This document shows, one piece after another, positions 1 to 8,462 of a stretch of DNA of 64,000 nt. Made by a program: the position numbers and the translations under genes. Numbering within the stretch: the first letter of the stretch is position 1; each line of letters starts with the position of its first letter. The DNA is from Tamlana sp038148895 (GTDB taxonomy: Bacteria; Bacteroidota; Bacteroidia; Flavobacteriales; Flavobacteriaceae). The stretch lies in the NCBI GenBank assembly GCA_038148895.1, contig JBBVGQ010000001.1, one strand, 5' to 3'. The notes beneath the pieces are model-generated. The model saw nothing but the letters and a program-made list of their open reading frames with translations. It searched no databases and was not told the origin of the DNA.

Positions 1-123
1 TTTTTTTAATGTAAGTTATAAACAGTTTTAAACAAAAAAGGACGATATTGAAAACAAGTCGAAAAAGCATTTTTATCATATAAATTTAATGTCCTATTTT
101 TGAAAAAAACTAAAAGCTGTTTT

Positions 124-1185
124 ATGAAACCCTTATCAGCCTTTTTATTTACTCTAATTAGTTTAAACTTGGCTAATTGCCAAAATACTCCTTTGTATGT
201 CGGCACCTATACGGACGGGGACAGCGAAGGCATTTACCAAGTACAATTTAGCACCAAAACCGGGGCACTCAGCAATCTTAAGTTGGCAACAACCATTAGC
301 AATCCATCTTATATCGCCTATTCTCCTGACAAAAGGTTTTTATATGCTGTAGATGAAGGTGAAAATGGCACCGTGTCTGCTTTCAAAATAATGGAAAATG
401 GCACTTTGGCGTTTATTAACCGAGAAAAAACTTTTGGTGGTGCCCCGTGTCATATTTCAGTCAACAATGAAGGCAACAAATTGGTGGCATCCAATTATAA
501 AGGAGGCAATATATCATTGTATGACATTAATGCCGATGGAAGTCTAAATGTAGCATCACAGGTTTTTGACCATAATACCGACGATGAAAAATCGCATGCA
601 CATTCTGCACAATTCTTTGAAGACAACCTGTTTGTTTCCGATTTGGGTCGCAATGCCTTATATCAATATAAACTGAAAGAAAGTAAATATGAACTTGAAT
701 CTCCCGCTATTATTGAAACAAAGGGCAATCCAGGACCAAGGCACTTTACAATTACAGCAAACGGAACATATATTTATGTAATCAATGAATACGGATGCTC
801 TATAACATCAATTGAAAAGACTGATTCTGGCTTTAAACAAATTGATGAAGATTCAACTTTAGATGAAAATTACAAAGGCTACAGCTCTTGCGCCGACATC
901 CATTTAAGCAAAGACGAACGCTTTTTATATGGCTCTAACCGAGGCGAAAACTCTATTGCAGTTTTTAAACGAAATAAAGAAAATGGCACGTTGGAAAAAA
1001 TACAGAACATAAGTGTTCATGGCGATTGGCCTAGAAATTTCACACCAGACCCAACGGGAAAATTTCTGTTGGTTGCCAACCGAAAAAGCAATAACATTTC
1101 CGTTTTTAGCATTAATTCTTCCAATGGAAAACTCAATTTTTTACACGATTTTAAGGCACCAACTCCCGTATGTTTGCTGTTTTAA
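124..1185 (+). CDS. Lactonase family protein (6-phosphogluconolactonase-like), lipoprotein
   Basis: A seven-bladed beta-propeller protein of the YkgB/Pgl type, which may hydrolyse 6-phosphogluconolactone or another sugar lactone. The N-terminus (MKPLSAFLFTLISLNLANC) is a lipoprotein-like signal peptide ending in the lipobox LANC, so it is probably membrane-anchored outside the cytoplasm. That makes a role on cytosolic 6-phosphogluconolactone uncertain. Repeated SPDKRFLY/SKDERFLYG blade motifs and the C-terminal APTPVC are typical of the family. I chose ATG at 124; an in-frame TTG at 100 would add eight residues (MKKTKSCF) and a more basic N-region. Length is normal for the family. The substrate cannot be told from sequence. 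Confidence 0.85.
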   Translation: MKPLSAFLFTLISLNLANCQNTPLYVGTYTDGDSEGIYQVQFSTKTGALSNLKLATTISNPSYIAYSPDKRFLYAVDEGENGTVSAFKIMENGTLAFINREKTFGGAPCHISVNNEGNKLVASNYKGGNISLYDINADGSLNVASQVFDHNTDDEKSHAHSAQFFEDNLFVSDLGRNALYQYKLKESKYELESPAIIETKGNPGPRHFTITANGTYIYVINEYGCSITSIEKTDSGFKQIDEDSTLDENYKGYSSCADIHLSKDERFLYGSNRGENSIAVFKRNKENGTLEKIQNISVHGDWPRNFTPDPTGKFLLVANRKSNNISVFSINSSNGKLNFLHDFKAPTPVCLLF

Positions 1186-1238
1186 ATATTTCACCAAATT
1201 TCACAACAAATAACCATCTGATAATTAAAAAAATATAG

Positions 1239-1246
1239 TATCTTTG
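1239..1246 (+). promoter_or_regulatory. -7 promoter element (TATCTTTG) of rpsP
   Basis: A perfect match to the Bacteroidota -7 consensus TAnnTTTG, 47 bp upstream of the rpsP ATG. The extended form TATCTTTGC also occurs before mrp, before tyrS and inside the DUF4271 gene in this window. I do not see a clear TTTG -33 box at the usual distance. Confidence 0.65.
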
Positions 1247-1263
1247 CGCCCTCATTAATAACC

Positions 1264-1278
1264 GAGGTCGAGAACCTC
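1264..1278 (+). promoter_or_regulatory. Small hairpin in the rpsP leader
   Basis: GAGGT-CGAGA-ACCTC forms a 5-bp stem in the predicted untranslated leader, between the -7 element and the ATG. It could be part of an autoregulatory r-protein leader, but the stem is short and no covariation can be judged from one sequence. Confidence 0.3.
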
Positions 1279-1293
1279 AAATAATTAATTATT

Positions 1294-1812
1294 ATGCCAG
1301 TAAAAATTAGATTACAAAGACACGGTAAAAAAGGAAAACCTTATTACTGGATCGTTGCCGCAGATGCACGAGCAAAAAGAGATGGTAAATACCTTGAAAA
1401 ATTAGGTGCTTACAATCCAAACACAAACCCAGCAACTGTTGAATTAAACGTTGATGGTGCTGTAAAATGGTTACAGAATGGTGCACAGCCAACTGATACC
1501 GCTAAAGCAATTTTATCTTATAAAGGTGCTTTATTGAAAAACCATCTTGCAGGTGGTGTAAAAAAAGGTGCCCTTACTGAAGAACAAGCGCAAGCGAAAT
1601 TCGATGCTTGGTTAGAAGAAAAAGCAACTAAAATTCAAGCTAAAGCTGACGGTTTAACAGAAGCTAGCGCCAAAGCCAAAGCAGACGCTTTAGCTGCAGA
1701 AAAAGCTGTAAATGAAGCAAGAATTGCTGCTACAGCCCCTGTTGTTGAAGAAGAAGCGACTGAGGATGAAGCTCCTGTTGCAGAAACTGAAGCGTCAAAC
1801 GAAGAAGAATAA
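1294..1812 (+). CDS. rpsP: 30S ribosomal protein S16
   Basis: Structural protein of the small ribosomal subunit. The first ~80 residues are the conserved S16 fold (start MPVKIRLQRHGKKGKPYYWI, then a GKYLEKLGAYNP motif). The remainder is an Ala/Lys/Glu-rich low-complexity tail ending in acidic residues (EASNEEE). This gives 172 residues against about 80-90 in proteobacteria, and the tail is usual in Bacteroidota. It is followed by an intrinsic terminator and then rimM, the normal S16-RimM neighbourhood. Confidence 0.98.
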   Translation: MPVKIRLQRHGKKGKPYYWIVAADARAKRDGKYLEKLGAYNPNTNPATVELNVDGAVKWLQNGAQPTDTAKAILSYKGALLKNHLAGGVKKGALTEEQAQAKFDAWLEEKATKIQAKADGLTEASAKAKADALAAEKAVNEARIAATAPVVEEEATEDEAPVAETEASNEEE

Positions 1813-1834
1813 AAATTTAATTTTTTATACTTTT

Positions 1835-1859
1835 AATCCCGCCCTTGGCGGGATTTTTT
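1835..1859 (+). terminator. Intrinsic terminator of rpsP
   Basis: Perfect 9-bp stem AATCCCGCC / GGCGGGATT with a CTT loop, followed by a T-run. It lies 22 bp after the rpsP stop and separates rpsP from rimM. Confidence 0.9.
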
Positions 1860-1883
1860 ATGAAAAATAGAATCCAAATAATG

Positions 1884-1940
1884 AGACTCTGAAACAACAC
1901 TTCGACTGCGCTCAGTGTGACAAATCAGGGTGACAAATCA
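1884..1940. repeat. Short dispersed palindromic repeat upstream of rimM
   Basis: The stretch starts GAGACTCTGAAACAAC, continues with CACTTCGACTGCGCTCAGTG (imperfect inverted repeat) and ends in two direct copies of TGACAAATCA (1918-1927 and 1931-1940). The 5' part resembles the element at 50459-50485 (GAGATGCTGAAACAAG). From memory, such TCGACTGCGCTCAGTGTGACA strings are scattered in flavobacterial intergenic regions; I infer a REP-like element. Confidence 0.5.
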
Positions 1941-1952
1941 ATTAATTTGTCA
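1931..1952 (+). promoter_or_regulatory. Inverted repeat covering the rimM start codon
   Basis: TGACAAAT (1931-1938) and ATTTGTCA (1945-1952) are perfect 8-bp inverted arms around a 6-nt AT loop. The last base of the right arm is the A of the rimM ATG, so an RNA hairpin would hide the ribosome docking region. Confidence 0.45.
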
Positions 1953-2476
1953 TGGAAAAAAAAGACTGTTTTTACTTAGGAAAAATTATAAAAAAGTATA
2001 GCTTTAAAGGGGAAGTTTTAGTGAAACTTGACACCGACCAGCCTGAACTTTACGAAAACCTCGATGCCATTTTTTTAGAATTGAGAAATAATCTGGTTCC
2101 TTTTTTTGTTGAAAGCTCACAATTGCACAAATCGGAATTACTACGCATAAAATTTGAAGATGTTGATACCGAGGCCGACGCAGATTCCATAATGAAAAGT
2201 GATTTATACCTTCCTTTGAATTTGCTTCCTAAACTAGAAGGCAACAAGTTTTACTTTCACGAAGTCATAAATTTCACCATAGAAGATATTAATTTCGGTA
2301 AAGTGGGAACTATTAAAGCCATTAACGATTCTACGGCACAAGCGTTATTTGTTGTTGACAGGGACGGAACAGAAATCTTAATCCCCATGAATGATGAATT
2401 TATTGTTAAGGTAGACCGCAAAAACAAAACCATTTATGTTGAAACACCGGAGGGATTGATTGATTTATACTTGTAA
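1952..2476 (+). CDS. rimM: Ribosome maturation factor RimM
   Basis: Binds S19 and helps maturation of the 30S head domain. The N-terminal RimM domain (about residues 8-90, beginning YLGKIIKKYSFKGEVLVKL) is followed by a PRC-barrel-like domain from about residue 98 (FHEVINFTIED to the C-terminal EGLIDLYL). The 174 residues match the family. It sits directly after rpsP, but an rpsP terminator intervenes, so it may depend on read-through or on a promoter in the repeat region. The start codon lies at the end of an inverted repeat. Confidence 0.96.
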   Translation: MEKKDCFYLGKIIKKYSFKGEVLVKLDTDQPELYENLDAIFLELRNNLVPFFVESSQLHKSELLRIKFEDVDTEADADSIMKSDLYLPLNLLPKLEGNKFYFHEVINFTIEDINFGKVGTIKAINDSTAQALFVVDRDGTEILIPMNDEFIVKVDRKNKTIYVETPEGLIDLYL

Positions 2477-2500
2477 CATTTCCAGACGAACATAATATAT

Positions 2501-2545
2501 AAACACAAAGGCCAATCTTTAAAGATTGGCCTTTGTGTTTTTTCT
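2501..2545. terminator. Bidirectional terminator between rimM and the DUF2383 gene
   Basis: Two 20-nt inverted arms meet at 2520/2521 (core AAAGGCCAATC / GATTGGCCTTT), flanked by A-run and T-run. It serves rimM on the plus strand and the convergent DUF2383 gene on the minus strand. Confidence 0.92.
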
Positions 2546-2559
2546 TTTTTGATTAATTT

Positions 2560-3009
2560 CTAAGCCATTTGCCTGTTCCCAATTTGAAGGGCATGCAAGC
2601 TTCTTTCAATTGCATCTCTTTGTTTTTGCAATAATTGCGCTATGTGCTCAGAAAATTTTATTTTGTTTAATGTGTCGTTGTATTTATCAATAGTCCAGGT
2701 TTTCATTCTGCAAACTTCATCAAAAAGGGCATATTCATCATTTTTGGAAATAATTTGTTTTAACCTAGCCCATAATTTGTTTAAAGCCCCTTTCTCATCT
2801 TCAGGATATTCTGGATTTCCACCCTTTTGAATAATTTCAGCTCCAAGAAATCTACAAAACTCACTTCGTTCAAAAGCCATTGCCCTAAAAAAGTTTTTTA
2901 AATCTTCGTCTTCAACATGATGCAAAGCATCAAGATAAATTTTTTCCGCATCATTATTAATGGCTAAAAGTTCGTTTAGTTGGGTAATAGTTGGATTTGA
3001 TTTTTTCAT
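2560..3009 (-). CDS. PA2169-family four-helix-bundle protein (DUF2383)
   Basis: Small, entirely helical, ferritin-like protein of unknown function. Recognisable family features are the N-terminal LNELLAINNDAEKIYLDAL helix and the charged RMKTWTIDKYN segment near residue 106, followed by QKQRDAIERSLHAL. No signal peptide, so cytoplasmic. The neighbouring minus-strand gene (3190-3648) is a diverged paralog with the same length and the same R-[MI]-K-x(5)-KYN segment. Members of the family are often linked to stress conditions; nothing here shows what induces it. Confidence 0.8.
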   Translation of the reverse strand: MKKSNPTITQLNELLAINNDAEKIYLDALHHVEDEDLKNFFRAMAFERSEFCRFLGAEIIQKGGNPEYPEDEKGALNKLWARLKQIISKNDEYALFDEVCRMKTWTIDKYNDTLNKIKFSEHIAQLLQKQRDAIERSLHALQIGNRQMA

Positions 3010-3189
3010 TGTTTTGGGGTTTTCAGGATTACAATAAATTGATAAATAAGTGTTTAGCTTCTCAAATTAAACTATTTCTCACAATAATTCAATATTTTCT
3101 CGTAATATTTTTGCATTTCAGCAATTTTTTATGCCCTTTATCGGCATTTCCTGAACAACTTCAACAACAATTTTGCGTTTAATTAAGCT

Positions 3190-3648
3190 TTAAACGTTTT
3201 GGGCAATCAAGTTTTCTGACCTTTTAATGGCATTCATCGTAGCTTGGATACCATCACGCTGCTCAACGAGCAATTTGCACACGGACAATGGCAAATTCAA
3301 CTCATTTAACAAGGCATTATACTTGCTAATGGTCGCGCGTTTTATTCTGTAAACTTCATTGAGCAAAAGACTATAATCTTTAAGAAAGATTAAATTTCTA
3401 AAATTCATGGAAACCTTATAAGACTCTTTACTAACTGCTTCCGAAAATTTAGATTTACCAACCAGTTTTTCAATTTCCAAGCACAACTGCTCACTGTACA
3501 TTTTACGAACATTTCTCTGTTCTTGAAAAAACGACTTAAGTTCTTCGTCATCAATAGCTTTAAACGCTTCTTGATAAATATTCTCATGCTCGTGGTTAGA
3601 CACCAACAAATCATTTAATTTCTTTAAAACTTTCTCCAAATTCCTCAT
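3190..3648 (-). CDS. PA2169-family four-helix-bundle protein (DUF2383), second copy
   Basis: Paralog of the gene at 2560-3009, 152 residues. It shares the helix pattern (LNDLLVSNHEHENIYQEAF, DDEELKSFFQEQR, RIKRATISKYN, EQRDGIQATMNAI) but the two are clearly diverged, so this is not a recent duplication. The 180-bp gap between them contains a TATTTTTG sequence on the opposite strand (3106-3113) and no gene that I can see. Function unknown; a stress or metal-binding role is only a guess from the ferritin-like fold. Confidence 0.75.
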   Translation of the reverse strand: MRNLEKVLKKLNDLLVSNHEHENIYQEAFKAIDDEELKSFFQEQRNVRKMYSEQLCLEIEKLVGKSKFSEAVSKESYKVSMNFRNLIFLKDYSLLLNEVYRIKRATISKYNALLNELNLPLSVCKLLVEQRDGIQATMNAIKRSENLIAQNV

Positions 3649-3783
3649 CTTCTTAAAATCTCAAACTATTCAAATTCTGCCACTATAAATTATATACGTG
3701 GCAAAATTAAAAACGAGACGAATCAAAACCCATTTTTTAACATTGTTTAGTATATTTTAGCACATTTTAACGGTAACTTTATA

Positions 3784-4509
3784 ATGTCAAATAACCCTTT
3801 TCGATTTAAGCAATTTAGTATAAACCAGAACCAATGCGCCATGAAAGTTGGAACCGATGGCGTATTACTCGGAGCTTGGGCAACCCTAAAAAACAACCCA
3901 TTTTCTGTATTGGATATTGGTGCGGGCACAGGAATACTATCCCTAATGCTTGCTCAACGAAGTCATGCCGAAATTATTGACGCTCTAGAAATTGACGAAC
4001 TCGCCTATGAACAGTGTGTGGATAATTTTGAGCAATCGCCTTGGGATGACAGGCTATTTTGCTACCATGCTTCGTTGGAGGAGTTTGCAGATGAAATTGA
4101 AGATAAATACGATTTAATTGTTTGCAATCCACCCTTTTTTGTCGAGGATTACAAAACTAAAAATGAGCAAAGGGATATGGCTCGTTTTCAAGACGCCATG
4201 CCTTTTGATCATTTAATTGATAGCGTTGCCAAGTTGCTATCTCAAAGTGGGATTTTTTCGGTAATTATACCATTTAAGGAAGAATCTTTGTTCATTGAAA
4301 TAGCATCAAATTTCAACCTCTTTCCAAACAACATTTTACATGTTAAGGGCAGCCCTACAGCGAAAATCAAACGAAGCTTAATTGAATTTTCTTTTGGTGA
4401 AAGTGACTTGAAAAAAGAGGCATTGATTATTGAAACTTCCAGACACTTATACACCGAAGATTATATTAAACTGACAAAGGATTTCTATTTAAAAATGAAA
4501 GACAACTAG
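3784..4509 (+). CDS. trmN6: tRNA1(Val) (adenine(37)-N6)-methyltransferase
   Basis: SAM-dependent methyltransferase that makes m6A at position 37 of tRNA-Val. The glycine-rich SAM motif DIGAGTG is at residues 44-50 and the amino-methyltransferase catalytic motif NPPF at 115-118. The N-terminal FRFKQFSINQNQCAMKVGTDG is diagnostic for the TrmN6/YfiC group. The 241 residues are the normal length. Its 3' end overlaps the convergent permease gene by 4 bp. Confidence 0.92.
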   Translation: MSNNPFRFKQFSINQNQCAMKVGTDGVLLGAWATLKNNPFSVLDIGAGTGILSLMLAQRSHAEIIDALEIDELAYEQCVDNFEQSPWDDRLFCYHASLEEFADEIEDKYDLIVCNPPFFVEDYKTKNEQRDMARFQDAMPFDHLIDSVAKLLSQSGIFSVIIPFKEESLFIEIASNFNLFPNNILHVKGSPTAKIKRSLIEFSFGESDLKKEALIIETSRHLYTEDYIKLTKDFYLKMKDN

Positions 4510-5813
4510 TCGTTCCGCTTATGCCAATGCATTAACAAATAGAAAGGGATTCCTGATAGCAACAAGATGAATCCGTAAAATACGGTATCCCTTCCAGAAC
4601 CCCAAATGGCCCATAGGGAATAAGCGAACCCAAGACCACCCAGAAGAAAGGTTTTTACCCAATTATTGGCATGTAATTTCTTTTCAATGATAATTAAAAC
4701 ATAAGCTGCAGCACTTAGCAAATATGGCAGCAAAGCCACAAAAACCACTATTTCCACTATAATTTCAAACTGATCCACTAATCCTTTTGTAAAATTCATG
4801 AGCATAACAGCACTTGAAAGCAAACTGCCAATAACCAGTCCAATAACAGGCGCACCCTTTTTATTTTCTTTTTTGAAGATTCTTGGAAACAAGTCATCTT
4901 TGGCAGTTGCCATTGGCACTTGCCCCGTAATCAATATCCACCCATTTAAAACACCTATACCTGAAATAATAACCCCAACAGCCACAAAATAACCACCATA
5001 ATCTCCAGCCATGAGTCTTGCAGCTTCAGCGAATGGCGCGGGAGAATTTTGTAATACCTCTGTAGGCAATACTCCAAAAAGAACGACTGTTGCCAAAACA
5101 TATACAATTGTTGTTAATATGGTTCCAAACATGGTGGCCTTCGGAACAATAACTTCAGAATCCTCAACACTTTCAGCTGGTATGGTGGCGCATTCAATTC
5201 CCAGAAACGCATATAATGTCATTACAGCCACCGCTGGTAAGGTTGCAAAATCACTATTCCCAGTTAAATTAAAAGCAGGGAAATTTTCAATATTGAAAAA
5301 GAAAACGCCAACTACAATAACAAATGCCAACGGCAATAGCTTTAGGGCAGTAGTTAAAACCTGAACTTTCCCAGATTCCCTAATTCCCTTTGTATTAATC
5401 CATGTAAAAAACCATATTAAGAGCAACCCAATACTAACGGAATAGAAAGAATTGGTCTCCAGCTCAGGAAAAAAGAAACTTAAAGCACCTACAATGGCAA
5501 TGGCAACAGCCCCGTTACTTACCCAACAGGATATCCAATAACCCCAAGCCATTAAAAACCCAATGAAATCACCAAATCCAGCTCTTGAATAAGCATAAGG
5601 GCCTCCACTTTTATTAACTACAATTTTACTTAGATTACTGAATATTTTAGCCAAAATAAGTGCCCCTACCCCAGTAAACACCCATCCTAAGAGGCTTATG
5701 CTCCCATATTTGGCCAAAGCTGCCGGCAAAACAAAAATGCCAACACCAATCATATTACCAATAACAAGGGATGTAGCGGTTATCAATCCTATTTTCTGTG
5801 GTTTCGAACTCAT
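4506..5813 (-). CDS. APC-family amino acid permease
   Basis: Inner-membrane transporter with about 12 hydrophobic segments in 435 residues. The first helix carries the unwound-helix signature IGNMIGVGIFVLP of APC transporters, and SGGPYAYSRAGFG follows helix 2. This combination is closest to the basic amino acid/polyamine antiporter (AdiC/PotE) branch. The substrate is not decidable from sequence. It is divergent from the Rieske oxygenase, with 77 bp between the starts. Confidence 0.88.
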   Translation of the reverse strand: MSSKPQKIGLITATSLVIGNMIGVGIFVLPAALAKYGSISLLGWVFTGVGALILAKIFSNLSKIVVNKSGGPYAYSRAGFGDFIGFLMAWGYWISCWVSNGAVAIAIVGALSFFFPELETNSFYSVSIGLLLIWFFTWINTKGIRESGKVQVLTTALKLLPLAFVIVVGVFFFNIENFPAFNLTGNSDFATLPAVAVMTLYAFLGIECATIPAESVEDSEVIVPKATMFGTILTTIVYVLATVVLFGVLPTEVLQNSPAPFAEAARLMAGDYGGYFVAVGVIISGIGVLNGWILITGQVPMATAKDDLFPRIFKKENKKGAPVIGLVIGSLLSSAVMLMNFTKGLVDQFEIIVEIVVFVALLPYLLSAAAYVLIIIEKKLHANNWVKTFLLGGLGFAYSLWAIWGSGRDTVFYGFILLLSGIPFYLLMHWHKRND

Positions 5814-5890
5814 CTAAAAGGTTTTAATAATAGATAAACTTTAATTATGTAAATTACAAGACGGTTAAATATACAATTATAATAGAATAA

Positions 5891-6979
5891 ATGGCATATA
5901 ACTTCTATATCGACCCCGATATTTCTAATGCTGAAACGCTTCCCTCCTATTTCTATAGGGACAAAGGTCTTTTTGATTTTGTAAAAGAAAAAATATTCCA
6001 GAAATCGTGGCATTTCATAGGTGATGAAGCCTTGGTGGCCAAAAAACAGTCAGTTTACCCATTTGCCTTACTTGATGGCTATCTTTCCGAACCATTGGTT
6101 TTAACCAAAACTTCCAGCGGAAAAGTATCTTGTCTATCAAATGTTTGCACCCACAGAGGAAATCTATTGGTTACGAAAGCCAGCACATCAAAAAAATTAA
6201 TTTGTAGCTATCATGGTAGACGCTTTAACTTAAAAGGCGAATTCGAATACATGCCCGAATTTGAAAAAACCCAGGATTTTCCTCGTGCCTGTGACAACTT
6301 ACACAAACTTCCTTTTAAGCAATGGGGGCCATTTTTGTTTGCTAGCCTAAATCCTACTTTTGTCTTTCAAAAGGTGATAGACACAATGAATTCGCGCATC
6401 GGATTTCTTCCTTTAAATGAATTTAAACCCAATAGATCATTAAACAAAGATTTTATGGTTGATGCACATTGGGCTCTCTATTGCGATAATTATCTGGAAG
6501 GATTTCATGTGCCTTTTGTGCATAAAGATTTGAACGCCATTTTAGACTACGGAAGCTATAAAACCGAGATTTATGAATTTTGCAACCTGCAAATAGGATT
6601 TAGTAATGACAGTAAAAATATTTTTGATTTGCCAAAAGACCACATTGACCACGGTAAAAATGTAGCTGCCTATTACTATTGGATATTCCCTAATCTCATG
6701 TTTAATTTTTATCCATGGGGGCTATCCATAAATTTGGTTCAGCCTATTAGTATTAACAAAACAAAAGTTTCCTTCATGTCTTATGTTTACGATGCAGATA
6801 AACTAAATAAGGGCGCAGGGAGTGGCTTAGATAAGGTGGAGCAAGAAGATGAAGATATTGTTGAAAATGTTCAAAAAGGAATACGTTCATCATTTTATAA
6901 AACCGGTCGGTTTTCACCAACAAGAGAACAAGGGGTTCATCACTTCCATAAATTAATTGCCGAATTTTTGAACAGATAA
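5891..6979 (+). CDS. Rieske non-heme iron oxygenase, alpha subunit
   Basis: Aromatic ring-hydroxylating dioxygenase-type oxygenase. Rieske [2Fe-2S] ligands are C86-x-H88 and C105-x2-H108 (motifs CTHRG and CSYHG). The mononuclear iron site is in DNYLEGFHVPFVH, with H206 and H211 as the visible histidine ligands. Length (362) and domain order are those of the choline/carnitine/glycine-betaine monooxygenase branch, so a quaternary-amine substrate is possible. No reductase or small subunit is next to it; electrons must come from elsewhere, for example the [2Fe-2S] ferredoxin at 12914-13240. Confidence 0.87.
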   Translation: MAYNFYIDPDISNAETLPSYFYRDKGLFDFVKEKIFQKSWHFIGDEALVAKKQSVYPFALLDGYLSEPLVLTKTSSGKVSCLSNVCTHRGNLLVTKASTSKKLICSYHGRRFNLKGEFEYMPEFEKTQDFPRACDNLHKLPFKQWGPFLFASLNPTFVFQKVIDTMNSRIGFLPLNEFKPNRSLNKDFMVDAHWALYCDNYLEGFHVPFVHKDLNAILDYGSYKTEIYEFCNLQIGFSNDSKNIFDLPKDHIDHGKNVAAYYYWIFPNLMFNFYPWGLSINLVQPISINKTKVSFMSYVYDADKLNKGAGSGLDKVEQEDEDIVENVQKGIRSSFYKTGRFSPTREQGVHHFHKLIAEFLNR

Positions 6980-7104
6980 ATTCTTAAATTAATTACCATT
7001 TAAAAATATAATTTTTAATTTATTTTGGCTAAATTTGACATCTGTTACATATTTAATAAAAATATACCGCATTATTTAAGAATTATTTATTCAATATAAA
7101 AATA

Positions 7105-8283
7105 ATGAAACCTGATTTATTTGAAGCTCCAGACTATTACAACTTAGATGAACTGCTAACAGATGAGCACAAATTGGTACGTGCAGCTGCTCGCGAATGG
7201 GTAAAACGTGAAGTTTCTCCAATAATAGAAGAGTATGCGCAAAAAGCAGAATTTCCAAAGCAAATCATTACCGGATTGGCTGAAATTGGAGCTTTTGGCC
7301 CTTACATCCCCATGGAATATGGTGGAGCGGGATTAGACCAAATTTCTTATGGTCTAATTATGCAGGAAATTGAGCGGGGAGATTCAGGTATTCGTAGTAC
7401 GGCATCAGTACAATCTTCTTTGGTTATGTATCCTATTTGGAAATATGGCAATGAAGAGCAACGTAAAAAACACCTGCCTAAATTAGCAAGCGGGGAATGG
7501 ATAGGCTGTTTTGGTTTAACCGAACCAGACCACGGGAGCAATCCTGGAGGCATGGTTACCAATTTTAAAGATAAAGGTGACCACTATTTACTAAACGGAG
7601 CAAAAATGTGGATAAGCAATGCCCCATTTGCACAAGTTGCCGTAGTTTGGGCAAAAAATGAAGAGGGACGAATTCATGGGCTTTTGGTTGAACGAGGTAT
7701 GAAAGGGTTTTCAACCCCGGAAACCCATAATAAATGGTCATTACGCGCATCTGCAACTGGCGAGCTCATTTTCGACAATGTAAAAGTGCCTAAAGAAAAT
7801 TTATTACCCAATAAGTCTGGGTTAGGCGCACCGCTTGGATGCTTGGATTCGGCACGTTATGGCATTGCATGGGGAGCTATAGGCGCTGCTATGGACTGTT
7901 ACGACACAGCTTTACGATACAGCAAAGAGCGTACTCAATTTGGTAAACCCATTGGTCAATTTCAGCTTCAGCAAAAAAAATTGGCAGAAATGATTACGGA
8001 AATCACCAAGGCACAACTTCTAACTTGGCGATTGGGTGTTTTACGTAATGAAGGCAAAGCAACTTCAGCCCAAATATCTATGGCAAAACGCAACAATGTT
8101 GACATGGCCATAAATATTGCCCGTGAAGCACGACAAATTCTTGGAGGCATGGGTATTACCGGAGAATATAGCATCATGCGGCATTCCATGAATCTGGAAA
8201 GCGTTATTACTTATGAAGGCACGCACGACATCCATTTATTGATTACTGGTTTGGATATTACAGGATTGAACGCCTTCAAGTGA
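7105..8283 (+). CDS. gcdH: Glutaryl-CoA dehydrogenase-like acyl-CoA dehydrogenase
   Basis: FAD enzyme that would oxidise and decarboxylate glutaryl-CoA to crotonyl-CoA in lysine/tryptophan breakdown. The acyl-CoA dehydrogenase fold is complete (FGLTEPDHGSNPGGM near residue 135; KERTQFGKPIGQFQ near 273). The C-terminal segment RHSMNLESVITYEGTHDIH contains the catalytic Glu (E371) in the TYEGTHDIH context that marks glutaryl-CoA dehydrogenases rather than short-chain acyl-CoA dehydrogenases. 392 residues, normal length. Monocistronic; a weak terminator follows. Confidence 0.88.
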   Translation: MKPDLFEAPDYYNLDELLTDEHKLVRAAAREWVKREVSPIIEEYAQKAEFPKQIITGLAEIGAFGPYIPMEYGGAGLDQISYGLIMQEIERGDSGIRSTASVQSSLVMYPIWKYGNEEQRKKHLPKLASGEWIGCFGLTEPDHGSNPGGMVTNFKDKGDHYLLNGAKMWISNAPFAQVAVVWAKNEEGRIHGLLVERGMKGFSTPETHNKWSLRASATGELIFDNVKVPKENLLPNKSGLGAPLGCLDSARYGIAWGAIGAAMDCYDTALRYSKERTQFGKPIGQFQLQQKKLAEMITEITKAQLLTWRLGVLRNEGKATSAQISMAKRNNVDMAINIAREARQILGGMGITGEYSIMRHSMNLESVITYEGTHDIHLLITGLDITGLNAFK

Positions 8284-8366
8284 AACAACCAAGATTTTCA
8301 ATATTCTTTTCTTAAAACCTTTAGTAGATAGTTTTCCAAAGGAAAAATTCTTCATATTTTTATAGT

Positions 8367-8392
8367 TCCTGACTTTTGACAGGAGTTTTAAT
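8367..8392 (+). terminator. Possible weak terminator after gcdH
   Basis: TCCTG-ACTTTTGA-CAGGA stem followed by GTTTTAATT. It is short and lies 84 bp after the gcdH stop, so it is only a candidate. Confidence 0.4.
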
Positions 8393-8404
8393 TCAGCCAG
8401 TGAA

Positions 8405-8430
8405 TATTTTTGCATTGTAACATTTACAAT
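8405..8430 (+). promoter_or_regulatory. Promoter with overlapping palindrome upstream of the 1154-aa gene
   Basis: TATTTTTG (8405-8412) is a perfect Bacteroidota -7 element. One base later begins a perfect palindrome ATTGTAA-CAT-TTACAAT (8414-8430), which would cover the transcription start. The position is typical of a repressor operator. The start codon follows 32 bp further on. Confidence 0.5.
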
Positions 8431-8462
8431 TGATTGCGTTTAAATATAAATAACTATCCAAA

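Noticed and set aside
3131..3147. ATGCC/GGCAT hairpin between the two DUF2383 genes, considered as a terminator.
   Set aside because: The stem has 5 bp and no T-run follows on the minus strand, where the upstream gene is transcribed.
5011..5364. Plus-strand open frame of 117 residues inside the APC permease gene.
   Set aside because: It is antisense to a clearly coding permease with normal motifs; its composition (Thr/Val/Ala-rich) mirrors the reverse complement of membrane helices.
7036..7049. TGACATCTGTTACA before gcdH, at first glance similar to the same site.
   Set aside because: Only the first six bases match the consensus, and no -7 element is found at the right distance.
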